From Lyngbya sp. PCC 8106 (GTDB lineage Bacteria; Cyanobacteriota; Cyanobacteriia; Cyanobacteriales; Microcoleaceae): DNA of 64,000 nt. Location: contig NZ_AAVU01000017.1 of the NCBI RefSeq assembly GCF_000169095.1, forward strand, positions 62,001 to 126,000, read 5' to 3'. Positions within the stretch are counted from its first letter, which is position 1, and each line of letters starts with the position of its first letter. Below, piece by piece: positions 53,815-61,595 of the stretch. Below the pieces are notes generated by a model, which worked only from the letters and a program-made list of their open reading frames with translations, was not told the DNA's origin and did not search any database. Position numbers and translations under genes: made by a program.

Positions 53815-54798
53815 ATGTTAGATAAACAGATGGGCTATGTCGCGCCTGACTATCTTGAACAATACAATGATGATATTGAATCTGAAACAATTTTAACAAG
53901 AAGACAGGAACAACAAGCAAAACGATTTGAAGCCAGAACCAAGCCTTATTATCAAGCGGTTCAAGCGGTGCAAGATATTCAAAGTAACGAGTTTGATTTT
54001 TCAGGTTCAGTGGTCAAAGTTGGTCAAGCAGATGAACTCTCTCCCGAACAACAGCAACGATTTAATCAAACCTTAAAAGCCTTTTGTCCATGGAAAAAAG
54101 GGCCATTTGAACTCTTTGGAACTCTCATCGATGCTGAATGGCGTTCGGATTGGAAATGGGAACGAATTTTACCCCATATTCAACCATTAAAAGAGCGCAA
54201 AGTTGCAGATATTGGCTGTCATAATGGTTATTTTATGTTTAGAATGGCGCATCAAAAACCTGTTTGTGTGATTGGCTTTGAACCCTATGCTAAACACTTA
54301 TGGAACTTTCAACTGGTGCAGAATATTGTCCGACAGGAAATGCTTCATTTTGAACTTTTGGGCGTTGAACATATTGACCTTTATCCTGATTTTTTTGATA
54401 CGATTTTCTGTTTGGGGATTTTGTATCATCATACTGACCCAGTAGGTTTACTGCGAAAACTGCACAAATCTCTGAAAAAAACAGGAGAAATTATTATTGA
54501 TTGTCAGGGAATACCGGGAGATTTACCTGTAGCATTAACCCCTCAAAAACGTTATGCACAAGCGCGAGGGATTTGGTTTCTCCCGACTCAATCATGCTTG
54601 GAAAATTGGATGAATCGAGCAGGTTTTACCGATGTTAATTGTTTTTTTGCTGAACCCCTTTCAACGGAAGAACAACGCCGTACAACTTGGGCAGATATTG
54701 ATAGTTTATCTGAGTTTTTAGATCCAACAAATTCTTCATTAACAATAGAAGGTTATCCCGCTCCCTGGCGTTATTATGTAATTGCTCACAAAGATTAA
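53815..54798 (+). CDS. cmoB: tRNA U34 carboxymethyltransferase CmoB
   Basis: The 327-residue protein matches CmoB: WKKGPFELFGTLIDAEWRSDWKWERILPHI, VADIGCHNGYFMFRMAHQKPVCVIGFEP (SAM-type site, here Cys-His-Asn-Gly), FDTIFCLGILYHHTDPVGLL, the middle RYAQARGIWFLPT, and the ending EGYPAPWRYYVIAHK. It transfers the carboxymethyl group of carboxy-SAM to 5-hydroxyuridine 34, giving cmo5U. The length is normal for CmoB (E. coli about 323). It is on the same strand as cmoA and completes the pathway begun by the U32 protein. Confidence 0.9.
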   Translation: MLDKQMGYVAPDYLEQYNDDIESETILTRRQEQQAKRFEARTKPYYQAVQAVQDIQSNEFDFSGSVVKVGQADELSPEQQQRFNQTLKAFCPWKKGPFELFGTLIDAEWRSDWKWERILPHIQPLKERKVADIGCHNGYFMFRMAHQKPVCVIGFEPYAKHLWNFQLVQNIVRQEMLHFELLGVEHIDLYPDFFDTIFCLGILYHHTDPVGLLRKLHKSLKKTGEIIIDCQGIPGDLPVALTPQKRYAQARGIWFLPTQSCLENWMNRAGFTDVNCFFAEPLSTEEQRRTTWADIDSLSEFLDPTNSSLTIEGYPAPWRYYVIAHKD

Positions 54799-54803
54799 CT
54801 CGG

Positions 54804-55490
54804 TTGAAAATGACATCATTTCCCCCATCAAAACAGTTGAACCTTGAGGTTTTGGGTCGCCTGTTTGAAAAGAGAACCAATTCCTATAAATATTTGTTTT
54901 TTCTCTCAATTTTAAATCTTATCCATGAACAAAAAGTTAATTCTGTAAATTTATTGCTCTATCAAACCCTGACAGTGGAAATGTTAACGCTGAGTTGGTA
55001 TCCTCATTTTTATTCTCGGCTTGCTTTCGGAACTCAAGACAAAATTTCCGAGATGTTAAACGGTTTTATTTATAGTAATTTTATCCAATTTAAACCGCCT
55101 CAAATATTAACTCAAAATGACCTTAACCAACTCCGAAAAAATTTGGTGTTATCTCCCTTAGACACTCTCACTTCCCAACTGATGCGATATGTTCCCTATC
55201 GTTTAATTCGACCTTTTTTTGAATTGGAACTATTCGGCGAAAAAGATGGTAAAATCAATCGCAAAATCCGAGAGTTAAGCGAGGATTATTTTGAAAGTAG
55301 AAAACCCTTGTATTGTTTCGATGTTGAAAATCGGGGAATTTTGATTCATCCCGAGTGGCAAAATTATCTGAGTACAAGCTATAATTTATTATGGGATTGG
55401 GCGTTTTGGGAATGGGTAGACTATTTACAAGTTTTTAATCCCCAAATTTCCGATATCGCCAGTCGGCTATTACCGCCACGAAACATTTAA
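54804..55490 (+). CDS. HNH-endonuclease-type protein truncated before its catalytic domain
   Basis: The 228-residue protein resembles the N-terminal part of a family of about 330-residue HNH endonucleases that I recall mostly from Bacteroidetes: LFEKRTNSYKYLFFLSILNLI, EMLTLSWYPHFYSRLAFGTQDK, then WDWAFWEWVDYLQVFNPQISDIASRLLPP. In that family the next segment contains the HNH motif (DHFLPWSFV type). Here the protein stops at PPRNI and no HNH-like sequence follows in any forward frame to the next gene. It overlaps nothing and starts 6 nt after cmoB, so it may be co-transcribed. It is either an inactivated nuclease or a stand-alone N-domain. Confidence 0.6.
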   Translation: MKMTSFPPSKQLNLEVLGRLFEKRTNSYKYLFFLSILNLIHEQKVNSVNLLLYQTLTVEMLTLSWYPHFYSRLAFGTQDKISEMLNGFIYSNFIQFKPPQILTQNDLNQLRKNLVLSPLDTLTSQLMRYVPYRLIRPFFELELFGEKDGKINRKIRELSEDYFESRKPLYCFDVENRGILIHPEWQNYLSTSYNLLWDWAFWEWVDYLQVFNPQISDIASRLLPPRNI

Positions 55491-55527
55491 ACTCAAGTTA
55501 TATCTTTTTTATCGAGCAAGATTTGCG

Positions 55528-56205
55528 ATGAAAACTCGTCGATGGTTCTGTTCTTTTCTCTTATTTTTCGCTACCATTCAATTTACGATAGGTTGTAGTC
55601 AGGGATTGGATTCTGTTAAAAATATAGATGGGGGAGTTGGTGAACAAATAATCGTTTTAGGTGATAGTATTGCATCCGGATATGGTGTCGCAGAAGCCGA
55701 AGCTTTTCCGAATGTTCTGAGTCGTAAATTGGGTTTACCCATTCTCAATCAAGGTGTCGCTGGAGATACCACAGCAATGGGATTAAATCGACTTCAAGGG
55801 GATGTAATATCCCAAAACCCTTGGTTGGTTATGGTTGAACTTGGCGGAAATGATTATCTTAGAAAAGTTCCTCTTGCTGAAACTGAAGAAAACTTACGAC
55901 AAATTATTACTCAAATTCAACAACAGGGGGCGATTGTTGTTTTATTGGGAATTAACCCCGGTTTACTCAATGATCCTTACAAAGAAATGTTTGAAAAAGT
56001 TGCTCAAGAAACCCAAGCTTATCTAATTCCCCAAATCTTTAAAGGCGTTTTGGATAATCCCAAACATCGACAAGATGATGTGATTCATCCGAATGCAGTT
56101 GGACAGGAAATATTAGCCAGTCGTGTTGCTGACGATTTGCGTCCGTTACTCAAAGAGGCAAAATGGCCAGCCAGTTTAATGAAATACAAATCCTCCACTG
56201 ATTAA
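55528..56205 (+). CDS. GDSL/SGNH lipoprotein esterase (TesA-like)
   Basis: The 225-residue protein has a lipoprotein-type signal (FFATIQFTIGC) and the SGNH blocks in order: IIVLGDSIASGYGV (catalytic Ser), NQGVAGDTT (Gly), LGGNDYLR (Asn), and DVIHPNAVGQEILA (catalytic Asp and His). This matches the TesA/arylesterase lysophospholipase group acting outside the cytoplasmic membrane. It follows the truncated HNH gene by 37 nt on the same strand. All catalytic residues are present. Confidence 0.92.
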   Translation: MKTRRWFCSFLLFFATIQFTIGCSQGLDSVKNIDGGVGEQIIVLGDSIASGYGVAEAEAFPNVLSRKLGLPILNQGVAGDTTAMGLNRLQGDVISQNPWLVMVELGGNDYLRKVPLAETEENLRQIITQIQQQGAIVVLLGINPGLLNDPYKEMFEKVAQETQAYLIPQIFKGVLDNPKHRQDDVIHPNAVGQEILASRVADDLRPLLKEAKWPASLMKYKSSTD

Positions 56206-56332
56206 ATACTGATAAAATTGCTTAAAGTTGATGTTCATAAGTTTTCGTTACCTAACAGTATGGATGATTATACTGTTAAAAGGTGGCGACCATGGCAGTT
56301 GTTGGAATCTTCGGGAAATAGTGGTTTAACTG

Positions 56333-56641
56333 ATGAGAGTTATTAGTCGTAAAGCATTGCGGAAATTATGGGAAAAACACGCTGATGCCCAGTCTCCTCT
56401 GTTGCTTTGGTATGAACGTATTACCACTGACCAATTTACTTCATTGAATGACCTACGGCAAACTTTCCCCTCCGCAGACATTGTTGAGAACTTCACAGTC
56501 TTCAATATCGCTGGCAACCGCTATCGTCTCATCGCATACATTGACTATGAGTATAGAATGGTATTTATTCGATCAGTTCTAACTCACGCAGAATATAGTA
56601 AGGAGAAATGGAAAAATGACGAGTGGTTTAAAGACTCCTAG
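56333..56641 (+). CDS. higB: HigB-family mRNA interferase toxin
   Basis: The 102-residue protein fits the HigB toxin family: MRVISRKALRKLWEKHADAQSPLLLWYERI, a central LRQTFPSADIVENFTVFNIAGNRYRLIAYIDY, and the C-terminal VFIRSVLTHAEYSKEKWKNDEW. Such toxins cut mRNA on ribosomes. The stop overlaps the start of the antitoxin frame by 26 nt, the usual toxin-first order of higBA. Length and motifs look intact, so it is probably active unless silenced. Confidence 0.9.
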   Translation: MRVISRKALRKLWEKHADAQSPLLLWYERITTDQFTSLNDLRQTFPSADIVENFTVFNIAGNRYRLIAYIDYEYRMVFIRSVLTHAEYSKEKWKNDEWFKDS

Positions 56642-56831
56642 CCGTTACTACTTAGAACTTATCATCGCATTCCCCCCTCGCCCAATAACCAATGAACTTG
56701 AATACGAAGCCACGCAAGCACAAATTAATAAAATTTTAGACAAGCCCCAATTAAACTCGGACGATCGCGCCTATCTAAAAATTCTTGGTCTGACCATCTA
56801 CGACTATGAAGAACAAACCGAATCCTTTTGA
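56616..56831 (+). CDS. Shortened HigA-type antitoxin lacking the DNA-binding domain
   Basis: The 71-residue frame has the part of cyanobacterial HigA that precedes the helix-turn-helix: FPPRPITNELEYEATQAQINKILDKPQLNSDDRAYLKILGLTIYDYEE. In relatives a Cro/C1-type helix-turn-helix of 50-60 residues follows. Here translation stops at TESF, and only about 45 bp remain before the converging transporter gene. It may still bind the toxin, but autoregulation by DNA binding should be lost. It overlaps higB by 26 nt. Confidence 0.65.
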   Translation: MTSGLKTPSRYYLELIIAFPPRPITNELEYEATQAQINKILDKPQLNSDDRAYLKILGLTIYDYEEQTESF

Positions 56832-56876
56832 AATTATTGCAAAATGAGCATATCTGAATGCCAAATACAAAGCCTT

Positions 56877-57770
56877 TTAAGAACGATTAATTAAATTTTT
56901 TAACTCTTTTAAAAAGGCGGGTTGTTGGGTGGTTGTGGGTGGATGAGTGAGGAGTCCTTGAGTCGGACTAAATAGAAAGGCTAGGGTAAATAATCCCGAT
57001 GCAACTAACACAATAGCAGGGCCAGAAGGAAGGTTAAAATAGTAGCTGAGATACATTCCGCTAATACTCGAAAGTACCCCAACTCCTACCCCACAAAACA
57101 TCATATGATGTAAACGACTAACGAGTAAATAAGCAGTCCCCGCTGGAGTAATTAACAGCGATAAAACTAACACCACCCCAACGGCTTTTAAACTAGCGAC
57201 AATGGTTAAGGCGATTAACACCATTAACCCAAAATTAAGTAAGTTTACAGGTAAACCAACGGCTTCTGCACCCAAAGGATCAAAGGTATAAAACAGTAGT
57301 TCTTTATAGATTAAAACGACAATTAAAATCACAATTACCGCAATAATTGCAGTATCTCGAACCTCTCCCAATGTTACGCCAAGAATATTACCAAACAAGA
57401 AATGATTGAGGTCTATTTTGTTGTCTTTTTGAATAATAGTAATTAACGTAATTCCCAAGGCAAAAAAGGCAGAGAAAACAATTCCCATCGCCGCATCTTC
57501 TTTAATATTACTGCGAGTCCGAATTAAATTAATAAAAACGGTACTAATCACCCCCGCAATAAATGCACCAATAAAAATATTCGCACCCACAATATAGGCA
57601 ATAGCTAATCCTGGTAAGACAGAATGACTAATCGCATCCCCCAATAAAGCCAGCCGTTGTACCATCAAATAACTACCAACAACCGCACAAATTAAACCCA
57701 CTAAAATCGCAACAATCAAAGATCGTTGCATGAAACTATATTTTAAAGGTTCTACTAAAATATCCCACAT
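56877..57770 (-). CDS. Metal ABC transporter permease (ZnuB/MntB/TroC family)
   Basis: The 297-residue integral membrane protein begins MWDILVEPLKYSFMQRSLIVAILVGLICAVVGSYLMVQRLALLGDAISHSVLPGLAIAYI, the signature of family 3 metal permeases. About eight hydrophobic helices follow (VLVLSLLITPAGTAYLLVSRL near the end). It forms the inner-membrane channel with the ATPase encoded 35 nt upstream on the same strand. The binding protein is encoded divergently. Manganese or zinc is the likely cargo; the sequence does not decide between them. Confidence 0.92.
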   Translation of the reverse strand: MWDILVEPLKYSFMQRSLIVAILVGLICAVVGSYLMVQRLALLGDAISHSVLPGLAIAYIVGANIFIGAFIAGVISTVFINLIRTRSNIKEDAAMGIVFSAFFALGITLITIIQKDNKIDLNHFLFGNILGVTLGEVRDTAIIAVIVILIVVLIYKELLFYTFDPLGAEAVGLPVNLLNFGLMVLIALTIVASLKAVGVVLVLSLLITPAGTAYLLVSRLHHMMFCGVGVGVLSSISGMYLSYYFNLPSGPAIVLVASGLFTLAFLFSPTQGLLTHPPTTTQQPAFLKELKNLINRS

Positions 57771-57805
57771 CTGATTTCACTAACTTTCAGCTACTCCTTT
57801 TAAAC

Positions 57806-58606
57806 TTAAGCTGCATTTCCCGAAAAGAACATTACCTTTCCGCCATAAGCCTGGTTTAAGTTTTCTTCTTGAAGAACCTGTTGACGGCGACCCGCAGCAA
57901 TCAGTTCTTTATTAAGCAAAATGATATCATCAAAATTAGTAATTGATTCTCCTAAATCGTGATTAATCACTAATACTAATTTACCTGAATCTGCCAAATC
58001 CCGAAATATTTTAAAAATAATATTCTCGGTTTTTTGATCAATCCCGACAAACGGTTCATCAAAACAAAAAATCTCTGCTTCTTGGGCTAGACTTCGTGCT
58101 AAAAATACACGCTGTTGTTGACCCCCCGATAATTGACCAATCGGACGATTTTTATAAGCAGTCATTCCGACTCTTTCTAACGCCTCCGCCACTCGACGAT
58201 GACTCACGGTAGAAAAGCGATGAAACCACCCCGTTTTACGAATTCTTCCCATCATTACCACATCCCAAACTGTCGCCGGATAAGTCCAGTCAATTTGCGA
58301 TCGCTGAGGAACATAAGCCACGCGCTGACGTTGTTGACTCAGGGGTTGACTTCCGTATAAAACCGGATCACCCGTCGCCGGAATTAACCCTAACATCGCC
58401 TTCATTAGTGTACTTTTACCCGCTCCGTTGGGGCCAATAATTCCAGTTAGACGTCCGGGTTTGATCTCCAGAGAAATATCTCGCAACGCCTCAACGCCTC
58501 GATATTGAACGCTGATGTTATTTACCGTAATTCTCGGAATCCCCATAGAGACAGATTCCAGTTGAGCAGAATTAACGCTATTGTCAAAGAATCGTAGGGT
58601 GTCCAT
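57806..58606 (-). CDS. Metal ABC transporter ATP-binding protein (ZnuC/MntA/TroB family)
   Basis: The 266-residue ATPase has Walker A GPNGAGKST, the Q-loop YVPQRSQIDWTYP (characteristic of metal importers), the signature LSGGQQQRVFLARSLAQ, Walker B IFCFDEP, and the switch histidine in LVINHDLGES. The first 20 residues precede the usual start, so translation may begin at the internal ATG near 58546. It is the first gene of the reverse-strand permease operon and shares a roughly 100-bp promoter region with the divergent binding-protein gene. Confidence 0.93.
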   Translation of the reverse strand: MDTLRFFDNSVNSAQLESVSMGIPRITVNNISVQYRGVEALRDISLEIKPGRLTGIIGPNGAGKSTLMKAMLGLIPATGDPVLYGSQPLSQQRQRVAYVPQRSQIDWTYPATVWDVVMMGRIRKTGWFHRFSTVSHRRVAEALERVGMTAYKNRPIGQLSGGQQQRVFLARSLAQEAEIFCFDEPFVGIDQKTENIIFKIFRDLADSGKLVLVINHDLGESITNFDDIILLNKELIAAGRRQQVLQEENLNQAYGGKVMFFSGNAA

Positions 58607-58647
58607 CGCTTGATTATTTGTCGCTACAGTCTATAGAGTATCACAAA

Positions 58648-58687
58648 ATGAAAGAATTATGAAATAATAAATGAAAAGAATATGAAA
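58648..58687. promoter_or_regulatory. Four helically phased ATGAAA direct repeats in the transporter promoter
   Basis: ATGAAA occurs at 58648, 58659, 58671 and 58682, spaced 11, 12 and 11 bp, that is, one DNA turn apart. A related TTCAAA follows near 58692. The tract lies between the two divergent transcription units. Direct repeats at this spacing are typical of OmpR-family regulators; ManR, which controls Mn transport in cyanobacteria, is of that family. Confidence 0.5.
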
Positions 58688-58710
58688 ATCATTCAAAAGA
58701 GAGGTTAAAC

Positions 58711-59667
58711 GTGGGTATTGATCAGGCTTTAAACTCTGTCTTAAGGCTGACGACAGTAGGAATTATCTTGGGAACTCTATTAAGTAGTTGTACCCAAGAT
58801 GTTGCAAATAATCCCGATAATGATCAACCCAAAGTGGTTTCAACCAGTACGATTATTGCGGATTTAACTGAAACCGTTGGCGGTGATGAAATTGAACATC
58901 AAGGAATATTAGAACCCGGTGCCGATCCTCATGTTTATGAACCTGTTCCTCAAGATAGTATTGCTTTTGAAGAAGCAGATTTAATCTTTTATAATGGCTA
59001 CAATTTGGAACCCGGATTAATTAAGTTAATGAATGCGGCGGGAGTGGGTGCAAAAAAAGTTGCAGTTGGGGAAATTTCCTCACCTTTAGAGATGGAATAT
59101 AAAGGACAAACTGAACCAGACCCCCACGTTTGGGGAAATGTAGAAAATGTTATAATTATGGTGAATAAGATTCGAGATAATTTAATCGAACTCTCGCCCG
59201 AAGATCAAGAAATTTTTACTCAAAATGCAGCTCAACTGATCCAAGACTTACAACAACTCAATACTTGGATTACCCAACAAATTGTTACAATTCCTGAAAA
59301 CCAACGCCGATTAGTGACAACTCACGATGCGTTTCAATATTATGCGCGTGCTTATGGTTTAGAGATAACCGGAACTTTAATTGGGATTAGTACCGAAGAA
59401 CAACCGAGCGCCCAAACGGTGAGTCAGTTAGCCGATTCGATTCGCAAAAGTAAAGTTCCAGCGATTTTTGCAGAAACCACAATTAACCCCAAATTAATCA
59501 CAACTGTCGCCCAAGAAGCAGGAGTTAAATTAGCCCCAACTGAACTTTATTCCGATTCTATTGGTGCGCCCGGAAGTGAGGGCGATAGTTATGTTAAAAT
59601 GTTAGTATCAAATACCGAAACTATTGTGAATGCTTTAGGGGGAAAAGTAACCGCTTTTCAACCGTAG
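58711..59667 (+). CDS. Metal ABC transporter substrate-binding lipoprotein (TroA-like)
   Basis: The 318-residue protein starts at GTG 6 nt after GAGAGG and has a lipobox (GTLLSSC). Cluster A-I metal ligands are visible: GADPHVYEP, EPDPHVWGN, TTHDAFQYYARAYGL and YSDSIG. The third ligand is His, as in TroA and zinc binders, not the Glu of PsaA/MntC-type manganese proteins. Specificity could therefore be zinc or both metals. It delivers the metal to the divergent permease and ATPase. Its stop codon lies inside a gtagggtg-type repeat. Confidence 0.92.
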   Translation: MGIDQALNSVLRLTTVGIILGTLLSSCTQDVANNPDNDQPKVVSTSTIIADLTETVGGDEIEHQGILEPGADPHVYEPVPQDSIAFEEADLIFYNGYNLEPGLIKLMNAAGVGAKKVAVGEISSPLEMEYKGQTEPDPHVWGNVENVIIMVNKIRDNLIELSPEDQEIFTQNAAQLIQDLQQLNTWITQQIVTIPENQRRLVTTHDAFQYYARAYGLEITGTLIGISTEEQPSAQTVSQLADSIRKSKVPAIFAETTINPKLITTVAQEAGVKLAPTELYSDSIGAPGSEGDSYVKMLVSNTETIVNALGGKVTAFQP

Positions 59668-59703
59668 GGTGGATGACATAAATTAACCAAAAATCCCATT
59701 TAA

Positions 59704-59767
59704 GTAGGGTGTGTGACAGAAGTTTACCAAGAATCCTAACAATTGAATTCAAGGTTGTCACCCACCC
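59704..59767. repeat. Inverted repeat with gtagggtg-type ends between convergent genes
   Basis: GTAGGGTGTGTGACA at 59704 is mirrored by TGTCACCCACCC at 59756-59767, and a further GTAGGGTGGATGAC copy starts at 59664. The ends resemble those of the 90-bp arrays at 3.4-5.4 kb, which suggests one dispersed repeat family. The element lies between the metal-binding protein and gdhA and could fold into a long RNA hairpin. Confidence 0.6.
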
Positions 59768-59788
59768 AAAAATTATTAACCGGACAAT

Positions 59789-61075
59789 TTACGGATACAA
59801 CCCTCGATCGGTTAACGCCTGTGCCACACGACCCACTCCCAAAGTATAAGCCGCCAAACGCATAGAAACGCCCTGTTTTTGTGAACGTTCACTAACTCGA
59901 TGATAAGCGTGTACCATCAATTTTTCCATTTCTCGGTTCACTCGTTTTTCATCCCAAAAAACATAGGATTGACCTTGCACCCATTCTAAATAACTCACAA
60001 CCACACCCCCCGCATTGGCGAGAATATCGGGTAACACCATCACGCCTTTTGTTTCTAGCATTTGATCAGCGATTAACGTAATCGGTGCGTTAGCTGCTTC
60101 TACGACAATTTTTGCTTGAATTTGAGCCGCATTTTCTTCAGTAATTTGATCTTCCAATGCTGCTGGAATCAAAACTTCACAAGGTAAAGTCAATAATTCT
60201 GCATTAGAAATCATTTCACCGCCTGAAAATCCGGCAATGCTATAATTATTTTCAACAACATACTGTTGAAGTGCGGGAATATCTAATCCCTGTTCGTTAA
60301 AAATTCCACCTGAAACATCAGAAACCGCTAATATTTTAGCACCCGCTTCATGGAACAGTTGTGCTGCTGCCGCTCCGACTTTTCCGAAGCCTTGAATGAC
60401 AATCTTAACGCCTTTTAAACGGCGATTTTGTTCAAGTAAAGCCTCCCGCACAGCAATCATTACGCCGCGTCCTGTGGCTAAATCTCGCCCTTTAGAACCG
60501 CCAATTGACAAGGGTTTTCCTGTGACAACACCTGGAATTGCCCGACCCATATTCATAGAATAAGTATCCATCATCCAAGCCATTTCTCTCGATGAGGTGC
60601 CAATATCGGGGGCGGGAATATCTAACTCAGGGCCGATATCTTTAATGAGTTCACTCACATACCGACGGGTAATCCGTTCGAGTTCACCTAAACTATAATG
60701 ACTGGGATTAATAGCAATTCCGCCTTTTGCACCCCCATAAGGAATTCCTAATAAGGCGCATTTCCACGTCATTAACATCGCCAGGGCAGATAATTCTTGT
60801 AAACTAACGCCTGGATGATAACGAGTTCCGCCTTTGTAGGGGCCAAGAACATCACAATGTTGCACCCGATGTCCGGCGAGGACTTTGACTTGGCCGTTAT
60901 CAAGTTTAACGGGAATGGAAACGGTGACAACTTTGCGGGGTTGTTCGAGGATGACGATTACATTTGGATCGATTTGGAGTTCGTCTGCGGCTTGTTGCAA
61001 ATAGCTACAGGTGCGATCAAAAGGGCAAATGTAGGCAGGTGTCGGTGCCGCAGGTGCTTGTAGTGATGAAACCAT
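59789..61075 (-). CDS. gdhA: Glutamate dehydrogenase (Glu/Leu/Phe/Val family)
   Basis: The 428-residue protein contains the catalytic lysine region YGGAKGGIAINPSHYSLGELERITRRY, DIPAPDIGTSSREMAWMMDTYS, TGRGVMIAVREAL, and the Rossmann motif IQGFGKVGAAAAQLFHEAGAKILAVSD. The length fits hexameric NAD(P)-dependent GDH. It interconverts glutamate with 2-oxoglutarate and ammonium. It is a single reverse-strand gene. A candidate NtcA site lies about 195 bp upstream. With urease in the same window it belongs to nitrogen metabolism, although the loci are 51 kb apart. Confidence 0.93.
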   Translation of the reverse strand: MVSSLQAPAAPTPAYICPFDRTCSYLQQAADELQIDPNVIVILEQPRKVVTVSIPVKLDNGQVKVLAGHRVQHCDVLGPYKGGTRYHPGVSLQELSALAMLMTWKCALLGIPYGGAKGGIAINPSHYSLGELERITRRYVSELIKDIGPELDIPAPDIGTSSREMAWMMDTYSMNMGRAIPGVVTGKPLSIGGSKGRDLATGRGVMIAVREALLEQNRRLKGVKIVIQGFGKVGAAAAQLFHEAGAKILAVSDVSGGIFNEQGLDIPALQQYVVENNYSIAGFSGGEMISNAELLTLPCEVLIPAALEDQITEENAAQIQAKIVVEAANAPITLIADQMLETKGVMVLPDILANAGGVVVSYLEWVQGQSYVFWDEKRVNREMEKLMVHAYHRVSERSQKQGVSMRLAAYTLGVGRVAQALTDRGLYP

Positions 61076-61595
61076 GAATTTAACCTCTTAGCGTGTCGTG
61101 AAGACTGAAAGAGAGGAAATTGAGGATTACATAGAAAGAGGGAACAGGAGTCAAGCTTTTTTCGCCTCCTGTACTTCTACTTATCCATTTATCGTATGAA
61201 TTCCTTGATCCCTAACTGGATTTCCTCTATTTCTAGATTAACTTACAATTTGGAATTTGAGTAAAAATTGTAAAATTTGTTACATTTTTAGGTTTCAACC
61301 TGTAGTGTCTATCTATCGGGCTGAGGGGCAGAAGATCGGGATCACCGATAATTTAGCTACAATAACGATAAAATTAAACAAAAGACAGATGCGCTTTGGT
61401 TCATAACGTGTATTTTAGATTATGTTAAGTTCAGCTCAACTTTTGCCTGTTAACGGTTTAATCTTTCAGAAAATTTTCGTTGTCTTTGTCCAAAATAAAA
61501 CAACTGATCATCATTTCAGGATTGACTGATAAAGCAACGTTCAATCAGCATTTTAACAAACAGTTTTGTAAAAACGAATCAACAGGTTGTGAGTA
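61076..61595. other. Divergent intergenic region of 520 bp (gdhA / receiver-kinase)
   Basis: It carries the promoters of gdhA (reverse) and the receiver-kinase (forward). The one notable element is the GTA-N8-TAC inverted repeat listed separately. No small gene, array or terminator is apparent. Confidence 0.55.
61270..61283. promoter_or_regulatory. Candidate NtcA site upstream of gdhA
   Basis: GTA-AAATTTGT-TAC fits the NtcA consensus GTA-N8-TAC, within TGTAA...TTACA. On the reverse strand TAAGTT, a TAN3T-type -10, follows after 24 nt, close to the usual 22-23. The bare consensus occurs by chance every few kilobases, so the call rests on this spacing and on gdhA being a nitrogen gene. Confidence 0.35.
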
